A stretch of 6,481 bases of DNA from Propionibacteriaceae bacterium (GTDB lineage Bacteria > Actinomycetota > Actinomycetes > Propionibacteriales > Propionibacteriaceae), in NCBI GenBank assembly GCA_003153855.1, contig PMBM01000089.1, forward strand, positions 171 to 6,651, in the 5' to 3' direction. The translations under genes and the position numbers were made by a program. Positions 1 through 6,009 of the stretch are shown here, piece after piece (position 1 is the stretch's first letter; each line of letters begins with the position of its first letter). The notes under the pieces were generated by a model. That model did no database searches. It saw only the letters and a list, made by a program, of their open reading frames with translations, and was not told the DNA's origin.

Positions 1-573
1 GAGGACGAGGCGCTCATCCGGCTCGATCTCGTCGAGCTCCTCACCGAGGAAGGCATGATCGTCGTCGGGCAGGCCGCCAACGGCGAGGAAGCCGTCGAGA
101 TGGCACGGGAGTTCCGGCCCGACGTGGTCGTCATGGACGTCAAGATGCCGAAGCTCGACGGCATCAGCGCTGCGGAGATCATCGCCAAGGAACGGATCGC
201 GCCGGTCGTGATCCTCACGGCGTTCTCCCAGCGTGAGCTGGTCGAGCGGGCGAGCGAGGCGGGCGCGATGGCGTACGTCGTCAAGCCGTTCGATGCCTCC
301 GACGTGGTGCCGGCGATCGAGATCGCGGCCGCCAGGTTCGCCCAGATCATCGCCGTCGAGGCCGAGGTGTCCGACCTCCAGGAGCGGCTCGCGTCGCGCA
401 AGGCCGTCGACCAGGCCAAGGGTCTTCTGCAGGAGTCCCTGGGTCTCACCGAGGCCGAGGCGTTCCGCTGGATCCAGAAGACCGCGATGGACCTCCGCAA
501 GTCGATGCGTGAGGTCGCCGAGGGTGTCGTCGACCACCACAAGTCCGGCCGGGGTGCCGCTCCGAAGGCCTGA
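1..573 (+). CDS. pdtaR: PdtaR-type response regulator with ANTAR RNA-binding domain, 5'-truncated
   Basis: The frame is open from base 1, so the gene begins upstream; 190 residues are visible and roughly ten are probably missing. The receiver domain fills about residues 1-105: the acidic pair E1-D2 (in EDEALIRLDL), the phosphoacceptor D46 in VVVMDVKMPKLDG, T73 in VILTAFS and K95 in VVKPF are all present. A short coiled-coil linker (about 115-131) leads to a C-terminal ANTAR domain (about 126-177) with the typical AKGLLQ segment. In this family phosphorylation by the PdtaS histidine kinase promotes dimerisation and binding of paired RNA hairpins, acting by antitermination or at the translation level in the cytoplasm. 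No PdtaS gene is visible here; in mycobacteria it lies elsewhere. ATG at 55 is an internal methionine inside the receiver fold, not the start. The neighbourhood with polA and rpsA supports orthology with Rv1626. Confidence 0.93.
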   Translation, partial: EDEALIRLDLVELLTEEGMIVVGQAANGEEAVEMAREFRPDVVVMDVKMPKLDGISAAEIIAKERIAPVVILTAFSQRELVERASEAGAMAYVVKPFDASDVVPAIEIAAARFAQIIAVEAEVSDLQERLASRKAVDQAKGLLQESLGLTEAEAFRWIQKTAMDLRKSMREVAEGVVDHHKSGRGAAPKA

Positions 574-580
574 GTCCCTC

Positions 581-1177
581 GTGATCGTGTGGGTGAACGG
601 CGCCTTCGGCATCGGGAAGTCACACACGGCTGCAGAGCTTGTACGAAGGGTGCCGGGCGCCGTCCTGTCCGACCCGGAGCATGCCGGGTTCGGTCTGCAA
701 CGCATGCAGCCCAAGCCGCTCCGTACGGACTTCCAGGACGTCGCAGGGTGGCGCGTCGCGGTCCGCGAGGTCATCGCCGGCGTCGACGCCGATGGCCGCT
801 GGCCGGTCGTGGTCGTGCCGATGACGATCGTCGACGAGGGCTACTTCGAGGACACCGTGGGCTGGCTGCGCGACCATGGCCATGACGTACGGCACGTGGC
901 GCTGGTCGCGACCGCTGAGACCATCCGCCGCCGCCTCCGCCGCCGGGCATCGAACATCGTCCGCGAGACGTGGGCGCTGGGACAGATGGAGCGCTGCACG
1001 ACCGCGCTGACCTCACCCGTGTTCGCGACCCAGGTCCGTACAGACGGTCTGGGACTCGACGAGGTGGTCGAGGAGGTCGCACGAGTCGTGGGGCTGGACC
1101 TCGGTCGCCCGGCACTCCCGCGCTGGCGCCAGGGGCCACGGCGCCTGATCGTGGGCGTGGGCCTGATCCGGCTCTAG
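581..1177 (+). CDS. TmrB-like P-loop ATP-binding protein
   Basis: The predicted protein has 198 residues, close to Bacillus subtilis TmrB. Walker A is GAFGIGKS at residues 7-14, almost at the N-terminus as in TmrB. Further family landmarks are SDPEHAGF, the DFQD...WR segment, VPMTIVDEGYF, an Arg-rich lid (RRRLRRR), and a C-terminal W...ERC...SPVF...TDGL pattern. I chose GTG 581 because it puts the strand IVWVNGAFG at the very N-terminus, as in relatives; a modest GAAGG lies at 564-568, 12 bases upstream. GTG 587 and 593 are possible alternatives. TmrB gives tunicamycin resistance in Bacillus, probably by binding the drug at the membrane. Whether this protein does so is inference; it could be a kinase-like P-loop protein with another substrate. 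It follows pdtaR by 7 bases, so it is probably co-transcribed with it. Its last four bases overlap the convergent kinase gene. Confidence 0.85.
   Translation: MIVWVNGAFGIGKSHTAAELVRRVPGAVLSDPEHAGFGLQRMQPKPLRTDFQDVAGWRVAVREVIAGVDADGRWPVVVVPMTIVDEGYFEDTVGWLRDHGHDVRHVALVATAETIRRRLRRRASNIVRETWALGQMERCTTALTSPVFATQVRTDGLGLDEVVEEVARVVGLDLGRPALPRWRQGPRRLIVGVGLIRL
1174..1177. other. Shared CTAG: one tetranucleotide supplies the stop codon on both strands
   Basis: The palindrome CTAG reads TAG at 1175-1177 for the plus-strand TmrB-like gene and TAG at 1176-1174 for the minus-strand kinase gene. The convergent genes therefore overlap tail to tail by four bases with no spacer. No GC hairpin followed by a T tract is visible on either side, so each transcript must end inside the opposing gene or by factor-dependent termination. 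Confidence 0.9.
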
Positions 1178-2088
1178 CCCGGCGTCGACGGCCCGGCGTC
1201 GGCCAGGAGACGCTCCAGCGTCGTACGGCCCATCTCGGCCGCCAGAGGGTTGGTGTCGACGTAGTACCAGACCACGCCCATCGCCTGCTCCAACGCCCAC
1301 GCCTTGCCGCGTTCCCACTGCAGGTCGGAGCAGCCGAGCTCGCGCCGGAGCACCGCCCGCGCACCCGTTCCGAGCAGGTGCCACGCGGAGACGAGGTCGA
1401 GCGCCGGGTCGGCCGCCTGGAAGTCGCCGCTGTCGAGCACCCCAACCAGGCGGTCACCCTCGACGAGCAGGTTGCCGGGGATGAGGTCGGTGTGGCTCAT
1501 GACGTCGGGGTCCTCGCGTGGGAGCTCCCGGAATCGTGACCAGAGACGCCCCACGGCCCGGGTGTCGACGAGGCCCTCGCTCTTCCGCAGACACTCCTCG
1601 ACCCAGCGGTTGTGGTCGCCGAGGACCCCGCCGCGGTTCGTCCCACTGAACCGGCGACCGCGCATGTCCGCTGCCCGCAGCGCCTGGGTGAGGGTGGCGA
1701 GGTCGCGGGCGAACGCCGAGGAGCTCTCGCACGAGGTCGGCGTCGCGCGGTGCCCGTCGAGCCACGTCTGCGCGCTCCACGGCATCGGGTAACCGTGGCC
1801 CGGGCCGCCGACGTGGACGGGTCGGGGGACGGGGAAGGGGCTCACTCCGACGAGCTCCGCTGCGGCCACGGCCTCCTGCTCGAGCCGGACGCGTGTCGAG
1901 TCCGGGTCCTCGGGTCGCAACGGGAACCTGGCGGTGACCCCGGTCCCGACGCGGAAGATCGCGTTCACGGTGCCGCCGGCAGCGAGCTGCTCGACGGGCT
2001 CGGCGGCCAGCTCCGGCAGCTCGTCGGCCACCAGTGCGGCGACCTGCGCGGCGGTGATGGACAGCTGGTCGTGGTGCATGGCGCCCAC
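1174..2088 (-). CDS. Aminoglycoside phosphotransferase (APH)-family small-molecule kinase
   Basis: The protein has 304 residues with the APH/choline-kinase fold. The N-lobe shows GGTVNAIFRVG (about 38-48) and TARFPLR, where R54 stands in the region of the usual ATP-contacting lysine. The catalytic loop is HTDLIPGN, with H199, D201 as probable catalytic base and N206 as a metal ligand. The metal-binding aspartate D219 lies in GVLDSGDF. The C-terminal part is helical and ends in a WERGKAW...GVVWYY segment typical of a widespread actinobacterial APH-family group. Substrate unknown: aminoglycosides, macrolides or a metabolite are all possible. GTG 2088 is preceded by AGGGG six bases away; ATG 2079 would match the usual N-terminus of relatives but lacks a well-placed ribosome site, so the start is uncertain by three codons. 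It lies 9 bases after the thioesterase stop, so the two form a minus-strand operon. Confidence 0.88.
   Translation of the reverse strand: MGAMHHDQLSITAAQVAALVADELPELAAEPVEQLAAGGTVNAIFRVGTGVTARFPLRPEDPDSTRVRLEQEAVAAAELVGVSPFPVPRPVHVGGPGHGYPMPWSAQTWLDGHRATPTSCESSSAFARDLATLTQALRAADMRGRRFSGTNRGGVLGDHNRWVEECLRKSEGLVDTRAVGRLWSRFRELPREDPDVMSHTDLIPGNLLVEGDRLVGVLDSGDFQAADPALDLVSAWHLLGTGARAVLRRELGCSDLQWERGKAWALEQAMGVVWYYVDTNPLAAEMGRTTLERLLADAGPSTPG
1177..1201. repeat. 11-bp direct repeat at the 3' end of the kinase gene
   Basis: GCCCGGCGTCG occurs at 1177-1187 and again at 1191-1201, a period of 14 bases. On the minus strand it encodes the last residues of the kinase (DAGPSTPG), read in two frames because 14 is not a multiple of three. 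The arrangement looks like a small tandem duplication by slippage at the gene end. It may equally be chance in such GC-rich sequence. Confidence 0.45.
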
Positions 2089-2094
2089 CGCGTA

Positions 2095-2099
2095 CCCCT
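2095..2099 (-). promoter_or_regulatory. Ribosome binding site of the APH-family kinase, overlapping the upstream stop codon
   Basis: On the minus strand the thioesterase stop TAG runs straight into GGG, giving AGGGG at 2099-2095, six bases before GTG 2088. This spacing supports the GTG start over ATG 2079 (15 bases away). It suggests that ribosomes finishing the thioesterase help start the kinase. Confidence 0.55.
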
Positions 2100-2511
2100 A
2101 GATCGACCCCGGCCGCAGCTGGCAGGTGATCCGTGCCGTCGTGAGGCGGCGACCCTGGTCGTCGGAGACGACGATCTCGTACGTGACGGTCTTCGACCCC
2201 AGGTACAGCGGACGCGCCACGCCGGTCACCCAGCCCTTGCGGGCGGAGCGGTGATGGGTCGCGTTGATGTCGACGCCGACGGGGAGCAGGTCGCGCTCAC
2301 GGCCGTACGCGTACGCGGCCATCGAGCCGAGCCCCTCGGCAAGCGCGCACGTGGCGCCGCCGTGCAGGATCCCGGCGATCTGCGTGTTGCCCTCGACGGG
2401 CATGCGGCCGCGCGTCTCCTCGGCCGTCAGCTTCTCGATGACCACGCCGAGCCGCTCCTCGAGCGGGCTCACCATGGTCGCCATCCAGTCCGGAAGATCC
2501 TCTGCAGTCAC
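2098..2511 (-). CDS. PaaI/YdiI-type hotdog-fold acyl-CoA thioesterase
   Basis: The protein has 137 residues, the usual size for a single hotdog domain. The signature is NTQIAGILHGGATCALAEGL: H50-G51-G52 begins the central helix, and E59 is in the position of the catalytic glutamate of YdiI/EntH-type thioesterases. Family members hydrolyse aromatic or aliphatic acyl-CoA thioesters as cytoplasmic dimers or tetramers; the acyl group here is unknown. GTG 2511 gives the N-terminal LPDWMATM segment that relatives share. A start at M10 would cut it, and an in-frame stop lies a few codons upstream. No strong Shine-Dalgarno sequence precedes it. It is divergent from polA and is the first gene of a two-gene minus-strand operon with the APH-family kinase. 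A link to the kinase's pathway is inference only. Confidence 0.88.
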   Translation of the reverse strand: MTAEDLPDWMATMVSPLEERLGVVIEKLTAEETRGRMPVEGNTQIAGILHGGATCALAEGLGSMAAYAYGRERDLLPVGVDINATHHRSARKGWVTGVARPLYLGSKTVTYEIVVSDDQGRRLTTARITCQLRPGSI

Positions 2512-2520
2512 ACGCGTACT

Positions 2521-2556
2521 CTGACAGACCCTTCAACAGTTGAGGAGTTGTGTCAG
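2521..2556. repeat. Nested inverted repeats in the thioesterase/polA divergent spacer
   Basis: CTGACA at 2521-2526 is mirrored by TGTCAG at 2551-2556. Almost at the same centre (2538) lies TCAAC-A-GTTGA (2533-2543). The right outer arm is the activator half of the proposed damage promoter for polA. The left arm puts the same TGTCAG word on the minus strand, 9 bases before the thioesterase GTG. This looks like an operator region serving both directions, but the arms are short and the 0.5-base offset of the two centres weakens the case for a single dimer site. Confidence 0.5.
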
Positions 2557-2572
2557 TCCAGCCGGATAGAGT
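2550..2572 (+). promoter_or_regulatory. polA promoter of the RecA-independent (PafBC-type) DNA-damage class
   Basis: The published actinobacterial consensus is tTGTCRgtg, eight bases, then TAnnnT. Here gTGTCAGTc occupies 2550-2558 (TGTCRGT core perfect, outer bases differ), followed by exactly eight bases (2559-2566) and TAGAGT at 2567-2572. No standard -35 hexamer sits at 17-18 bases, which fits an activator-dependent promoter. The -10 ends seven bases before A2580, so transcription is expected to start at the A of the polA ATG, giving a leaderless mRNA. The match is seen directly; binding by PafBC is inferred from the family pattern. Confidence 0.7.
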
Positions 2573-2579
2573 CACCGGC

Positions 2580-5294
2580 ATGGCGATGGAGACCTTTGAG
2601 CGGCCGCGACTCCTGCTCATCGACGGCCACTCGATCGCGTACAGAGCGTTCTTCGCCCTGCCCGTGGAGAACTTCTCGACGTCGACGGGCCAGCACACCA
2701 ATGCCGTGTACGGGTTCACGTCGATGCTCATCAACGTGCTGCGCGACGAGGCGCCGACCCACCTGGCCGTGGCGTTCGACGTGTCCCGGGTGACGTTCCG
2801 CACGGAGCTGTACCCGGCGTACAAGGGCAACCGGTCGGCGTCCCCTCCCGAGTTCTCGGGGCAGGTGGCGCTCGTCAAGGAGGTCCTGGACGCGCTGAAC
2901 GTGGTCCACATGGAGCTCGACGGCTACGAGGCCGACGACATCATTGCGACGCTCACGACGAAGGCGGTCGAGGACGGGCTCGACGTGCTCATCGTCACCG
3001 GCGACCGCGACGCGCTCCAGCTCGTCAACGACCACGTGACGGTGCTCTACCCCCGCAAGGGCGTCTCCGACCTCGCCCGTATGACGCCGGCGGCCGTGGA
3101 GGAGAAGTACTTCGTCACCCCGCAGCGCTACCCCGACCTCGCGGCGCTGGTCGGTGAGACGAGCGACAACCTGCCGGGCGTGCCCGGGGTCGGGCCGAAG
3201 ACGGCCGCGAAGTGGCTCGACATGTACGACGGGCTCGAGAACCTCGTGCGGCAGGCGGCCGACGTGCCGGGCAAAGCGGGGGAGTCGTTCCGCGAGCACC
3301 TCGACGACGTCACGACGAACCGTCGGGTCAACGCCCTGCTGTGCGACCTCCACCTGCCGTTCGGGAGCGCCGACTTCGAGAGGAAGCACTGGGACCGCGA
3401 CGCAGTGCACCGCCTGTTCGACGGGCTGGAGTTCCGGGTGCTGCGCGACCGGCTGTTCGAGGTCCTGCCCGCTGAGGAGCCCACGGCCGAGGGTGGGTTC
3501 GAGATCGTCGGCGACGTGCTCGAGCCCGGTTCCGTACGAGCATGGTTGAGCGCTCATGGCTCCGGCGTGCTCACGGGGATCGAGGCGGTCGGTCGCTGGG
3601 GGAGCGGCACCGGCGACCTGGTGGCGCTGGCGCTCGCGAGTGCCGACGGCGCTGCTGCCTACCTCGACGTCACGGAGCTCAGCCCCGACGACGACGCGGC
3701 GCTGGCAGCTTGGCTGGCCGATCCCGCTCACCCGAAGGCGATCCACGACGCCAAGGGGCCGCTGCTGGCCATCTGGGCACGTGGCTGGGACCTCGACGGA
3801 CTGGTGAGCGACACCCAGGTGGCGGCCTACCTGCTGCGACCCGACCAGCGCACGTACGACCTGGGCGACCTCGCCCTGCGTCACCTGAAGCGTGAGCTGC
3901 GCGCCGAGGTCGGCGGAGGTCCGGCCGGTGATCCCGACGACCAGCTCATGCTCGACTTCGGCGACCAGCCGGCCGACTCGGTGGAGGTCGCGCAGGCGGC
4001 CATGCTCAGGGCCCGCGCCGTGATCGACCTCGCCGAGGCGCTCAGGGTCGAGCTGGAGGCACAAGGGGGGACGCTGCTCGTACGCGACGTCGAGCTGCCA
4101 CTGCTCCGCACGCTCGCGACGATGGAGCGCACGGGGATCGCCGTCGACACCGACCTGCTCGACGAGCTGTGGCGCGGGTTCGACGACCGCGTCTCGACCG
4201 CCGCCGCGGCCGCGTACGACGTCATCGGCAAGCAGATCAACCTCGGTTCGCCCAAGCAGCTCCAGACGGTGCTCTTCGACGAGCTGCACATGCCGAAGAC
4301 CCGCAAGCTCAAGAGCGGCTACACGACGGACGCGGACGCGCTCGAGGGGCTGTACGCGAAGACGGGGCACCCGTTCCTCGCCCACCTGCTCGAGCACCGC
4401 GACGCGATCCGGCTGCGTCAGACCGTCGAGGGACTCCAGAAGTCCGTGGCGGACGACGGCCGTGTCCACACCACGTACGTACAGACGATCGCCGCGACCG
4501 GCCGGCTGAGCTCGACCGACCCGAACCTGCAGAACATCCCTGTACGGACGGAGGCAGGCCGTCGGATCCGCGAGGCGTTCGTCGTCGGACCGGGCTACGA
4601 GACGCTGATCACGGCCGACTACAGCCAGATCGAGATGCGGATCATGGCCCACGCGTCCCACGACACGGGACTTATCGAGGCGTTCCGCTCGGGCCACGAC
4701 TTCCACACGGTGATGGCGGCGCGAGTCTTCGGCGTGGCCCCCGACGCCGTGTCGATCACCGAGCGGGCGCGCATCAAGGCCATGAACTACGGCCTCGCGT
4801 ACGGGCTGAGCGCTTTCGGTCTGTCGCAGCAGCTGGGCATCGAGACGTCCGAGGCGCGGGTCCTCATGGACGAGTACTTCGAGCAGTTCGGCGGCGTGCG
4901 CGACTACCTCATGGGCATCGTCGCGGAGGCTCGCAAGACCGGCTACACGGAGACGCTGCTCGGCAGGCGCCGCTACCTGCCCGACCTGGGGTCCTCCAAC
5001 CGGCAGCGTCGCGAGATGGCGGAGCGCATGGCGCTCAACGCCCCGATCCAGGGGTCGGCGGCCGACATCATCAAGGTCGCGATGCTCGACGTCGAGTCGG
5101 GGCTGACGCAGGCGGGGCTCGCGAGTCGGATGCTGCTCCAGGTCCACGACGAGCTCGTGATCGAGGTCGCGACCGGGGAACGTGACCAGGTCGAGGCCCT
5201 CGTGCGTGACAAGATGTCCGGCGCGATGGCCCTCGACGTCCCGCTCGACGTGTCCGTCGGCATCGGCAGGTCGTGGTACGAGGCGGCGCACTGA
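2580..5294 (+). CDS. polA: DNA polymerase I (5' nuclease, inactive 3'-5' exonuclease domain, family A polymerase)
   Basis: The protein has 904 residues from ATG 2580. The N-terminal 5' nuclease/FEN domain (about 8-305) has its metal ligands: D15, D67, D119-D120, D142, D144 and the TSDNLPGVPGVGPKTA helix-hairpin-helix with D196. The middle domain (about 320-500) has the 3'-5' exonuclease fold but lacks the Exo I-III carboxylates, as in other actinobacterial PolA, so no proofreading is expected. The polymerase domain has motif A DYSQIEMR (D680, E685), motif B RARIKAMNYGLAYG (R729, K733, Y737, Y741) and motif C VHDE (H856, D857, E858). It fills gaps and removes RNA primers and damaged flaps in replication and repair. 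ATG 2580 is preferred over an in-frame GTG at 2550, which lies inside the promoter. It overlaps the next gene by one base. Confidence 0.97.
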   Translation: MAMETFERPRLLLIDGHSIAYRAFFALPVENFSTSTGQHTNAVYGFTSMLINVLRDEAPTHLAVAFDVSRVTFRTELYPAYKGNRSASPPEFSGQVALVKEVLDALNVVHMELDGYEADDIIATLTTKAVEDGLDVLIVTGDRDALQLVNDHVTVLYPRKGVSDLARMTPAAVEEKYFVTPQRYPDLAALVGETSDNLPGVPGVGPKTAAKWLDMYDGLENLVRQAADVPGKAGESFREHLDDVTTNRRVNALLCDLHLPFGSADFERKHWDRDAVHRLFDGLEFRVLRDRLFEVLPAEEPTAEGGFEIVGDVLEPGSVRAWLSAHGSGVLTGIEAVGRWGSGTGDLVALALASADGAAAYLDVTELSPDDDAALAAWLADPAHPKAIHDAKGPLLAIWARGWDLDGLVSDTQVAAYLLRPDQRTYDLGDLALRHLKRELRAEVGGGPAGDPDDQLMLDFGDQPADSVEVAQAAMLRARAVIDLAEALRVELEAQGGTLLVRDVELPLLRTLATMERTGIAVDTDLLDELWRGFDDRVSTAAAAAYDVIGKQINLGSPKQLQTVLFDELHMPKTRKLKSGYTTDADALEGLYAKTGHPFLAHLLEHRDAIRLRQTVEGLQKSVADDGRVHTTYVQTIAATGRLSSTDPNLQNIPVRTEAGRRIREAFVVGPGYETLITADYSQIEMRIMAHASHDTGLIEAFRSGHDFHTVMAARVFGVAPDAVSITERARIKAMNYGLAYGLSAFGLSQQLGIETSEARVLMDEYFEQFGGVRDYLMGIVAEARKTGYTETLLGRRRYLPDLGSSNRQRREMAERMALNAPIQGSAADIIKVAMLDVESGLTQAGLASRMLLQVHDELVIEVATGERDQVEALVRDKMSGAMALDVPLDVSVGIGRSWYEAAH

Positions 5295-5977
5295 TGACGC
5301 AGACGCTGCACGACCTCACCACGGTCGACGACCCTGCGGTCTCGCTGCTTCGTGAGTGGCTGGCGTCGGGCGACGTGGACACCCAGGTCCTCGACGTCGA
5401 GCCGGACCGTCGCGACCGGTGCCTCGTCGGTCTCCAGGTGACGCTGCGGTCGGTGCTCGGCGCCCTCGCGTACGAGACCGGCGGGCTGATGGTGGACCAC
5501 GGCTGGCTGCGTCTCCTCGGCGGCGGTCATGGTGCGCTGCCCTCGCTGTACGAGGCGCTCGGGCTCGACGATGCCTCGGCAGCCCCTGAGTACGTGGTGC
5601 TCGGCTGGGACGTCGTCGGCGGCGTGTTCGCCCTCGACGGCGGCGGGCTTCGGGGCGTGAAGGGCCACGTCTGCTACTACGCCCCCGACGCGCTCCAGTG
5701 GGAGGACCTCGAGTTCGGACACGCCGAGTTCGTACGGTGGGCTCTCACCGGAGGTCTCGCGTCGTTCGCCGGCGACCTGCGCTGGGAGGGCTGGGAGTCC
5801 CAGGCGCCCGAGGTGCCGCTCGACGAGGTCTATCTCAGCGACCCGCCGTTGTGGACCACCGAGGGGCAGGAGATCGACGAGGCTGCGCGCCGGCACGTAC
5901 GGGTCGACGAGCTACTCGCGCGTCACGGGGAGGCCGCAGCGGCGATGGCCCGTCCGAACGAGGCCCCGTCGGATTGA
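5294..5977 (+). CDS. DUF2625-like protein of unknown function, coupled to polA
   Basis: The protein has 227 residues, with no signal peptide or membrane segment. It resembles DUF2625 proteins as I remember them: LQVTLRSVLGALAYETGGLMVDHGWLRLLGGGH (about 47-79), VLGWDVVGGVFALDGGGL, a YYAPDALQWEDL segment, FVRWALTGGL...F...LRWEGWE, and a late LWTTEGQEID. These Gly/Trp/Asp-rich blocks suggest a compact soluble domain; no catalytic motif can be named. I chose ATG 5294, which overlaps the polA stop (TGATG), with GAGG at 5280-5283 ten bases upstream; an in-frame GTG at 5273 would intrude seven codons into polA. The overlap implies co-transcription and translational coupling with polA. A role in DNA repair is guilt by association only; this family also occurs away from polA. 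The last 15 or so residues are low-complexity Ala-rich. Confidence 0.85.
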   Translation: MTQTLHDLTTVDDPAVSLLREWLASGDVDTQVLDVEPDRRDRCLVGLQVTLRSVLGALAYETGGLMVDHGWLRLLGGGHGALPSLYEALGLDDASAAPEYVVLGWDVVGGVFALDGGGLRGVKGHVCYYAPDALQWEDLEFGHAEFVRWALTGGLASFAGDLRWEGWESQAPEVPLDEVYLSDPPLWTTEGQEIDEAARRHVRVDELLARHGEAAAAMARPNEAPSD

Positions 5978-6003
5978 CCCGTTGATTCGGGCACAGGTAG
6001 GCT
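5974..6003 (+). promoter_or_regulatory. Housekeeping promoter of rpsA
   Basis: TTGACC at 5974-5979 and TAGGCT at 5998-6003 are separated by 18 bases, a good vegetative sigma-factor promoter for a high-GC actinomycete. The -35 contains the TGA stop of the DUF2625-like gene (5975-5977). The start of transcription is expected near 6010-6011. No terminator separates the two genes, so polA-operon readthrough into rpsA is also possible. Confidence 0.72.
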
Positions 6004-6009
6004 TCCGGG

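Noticed and set aside
233..580. Long plus-strand frame upstream of the TmrB-like gene, in the same frame
   Set aside because: It runs through pdtaR in the wrong frame and yields Arg/Ser-rich low-complexity sequence; the family fold begins at 581.
1170..1260. Bidirectional intrinsic terminator at the convergent junction
   Set aside because: GC-rich repeats and the palindrome CGTCGACG (1183-1190) occur, but there is no stable stem with loop followed by a T tract on either strand.
2521..2556. LexA/SOS box in the divergent spacer
   Set aside because: The actinobacterial SOS box has CGAAC-type half-sites (CGAACN4GTTCG); TCAAC-A-GTTGA has the wrong half-site and spacing.
2550..2579. GTG 2550 as the polA start, adding ten residues
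   Set aside because: GAGGAG is only two bases before it, and the codon lies inside the proposed promoter, upstream of the -10. ATG 2580 has ideal leaderless spacing and gives the expected 904 residues.
2553..5291. A 912-codon open frame on the minus strand covering all of polA
   Set aside because: It mirrors the polA codons (third-position G/C avoids stops on the complement), gives a His/Val/Arg-rich protein with no recognisable domain, and polA itself is certain.
5982..6003. TTGATT (5982-5987) as the -35 of the rpsA promoter
   Set aside because: It leaves only a 10-base spacer to TAGGCT; TTGACC at 5974-5979 gives 18 bases.
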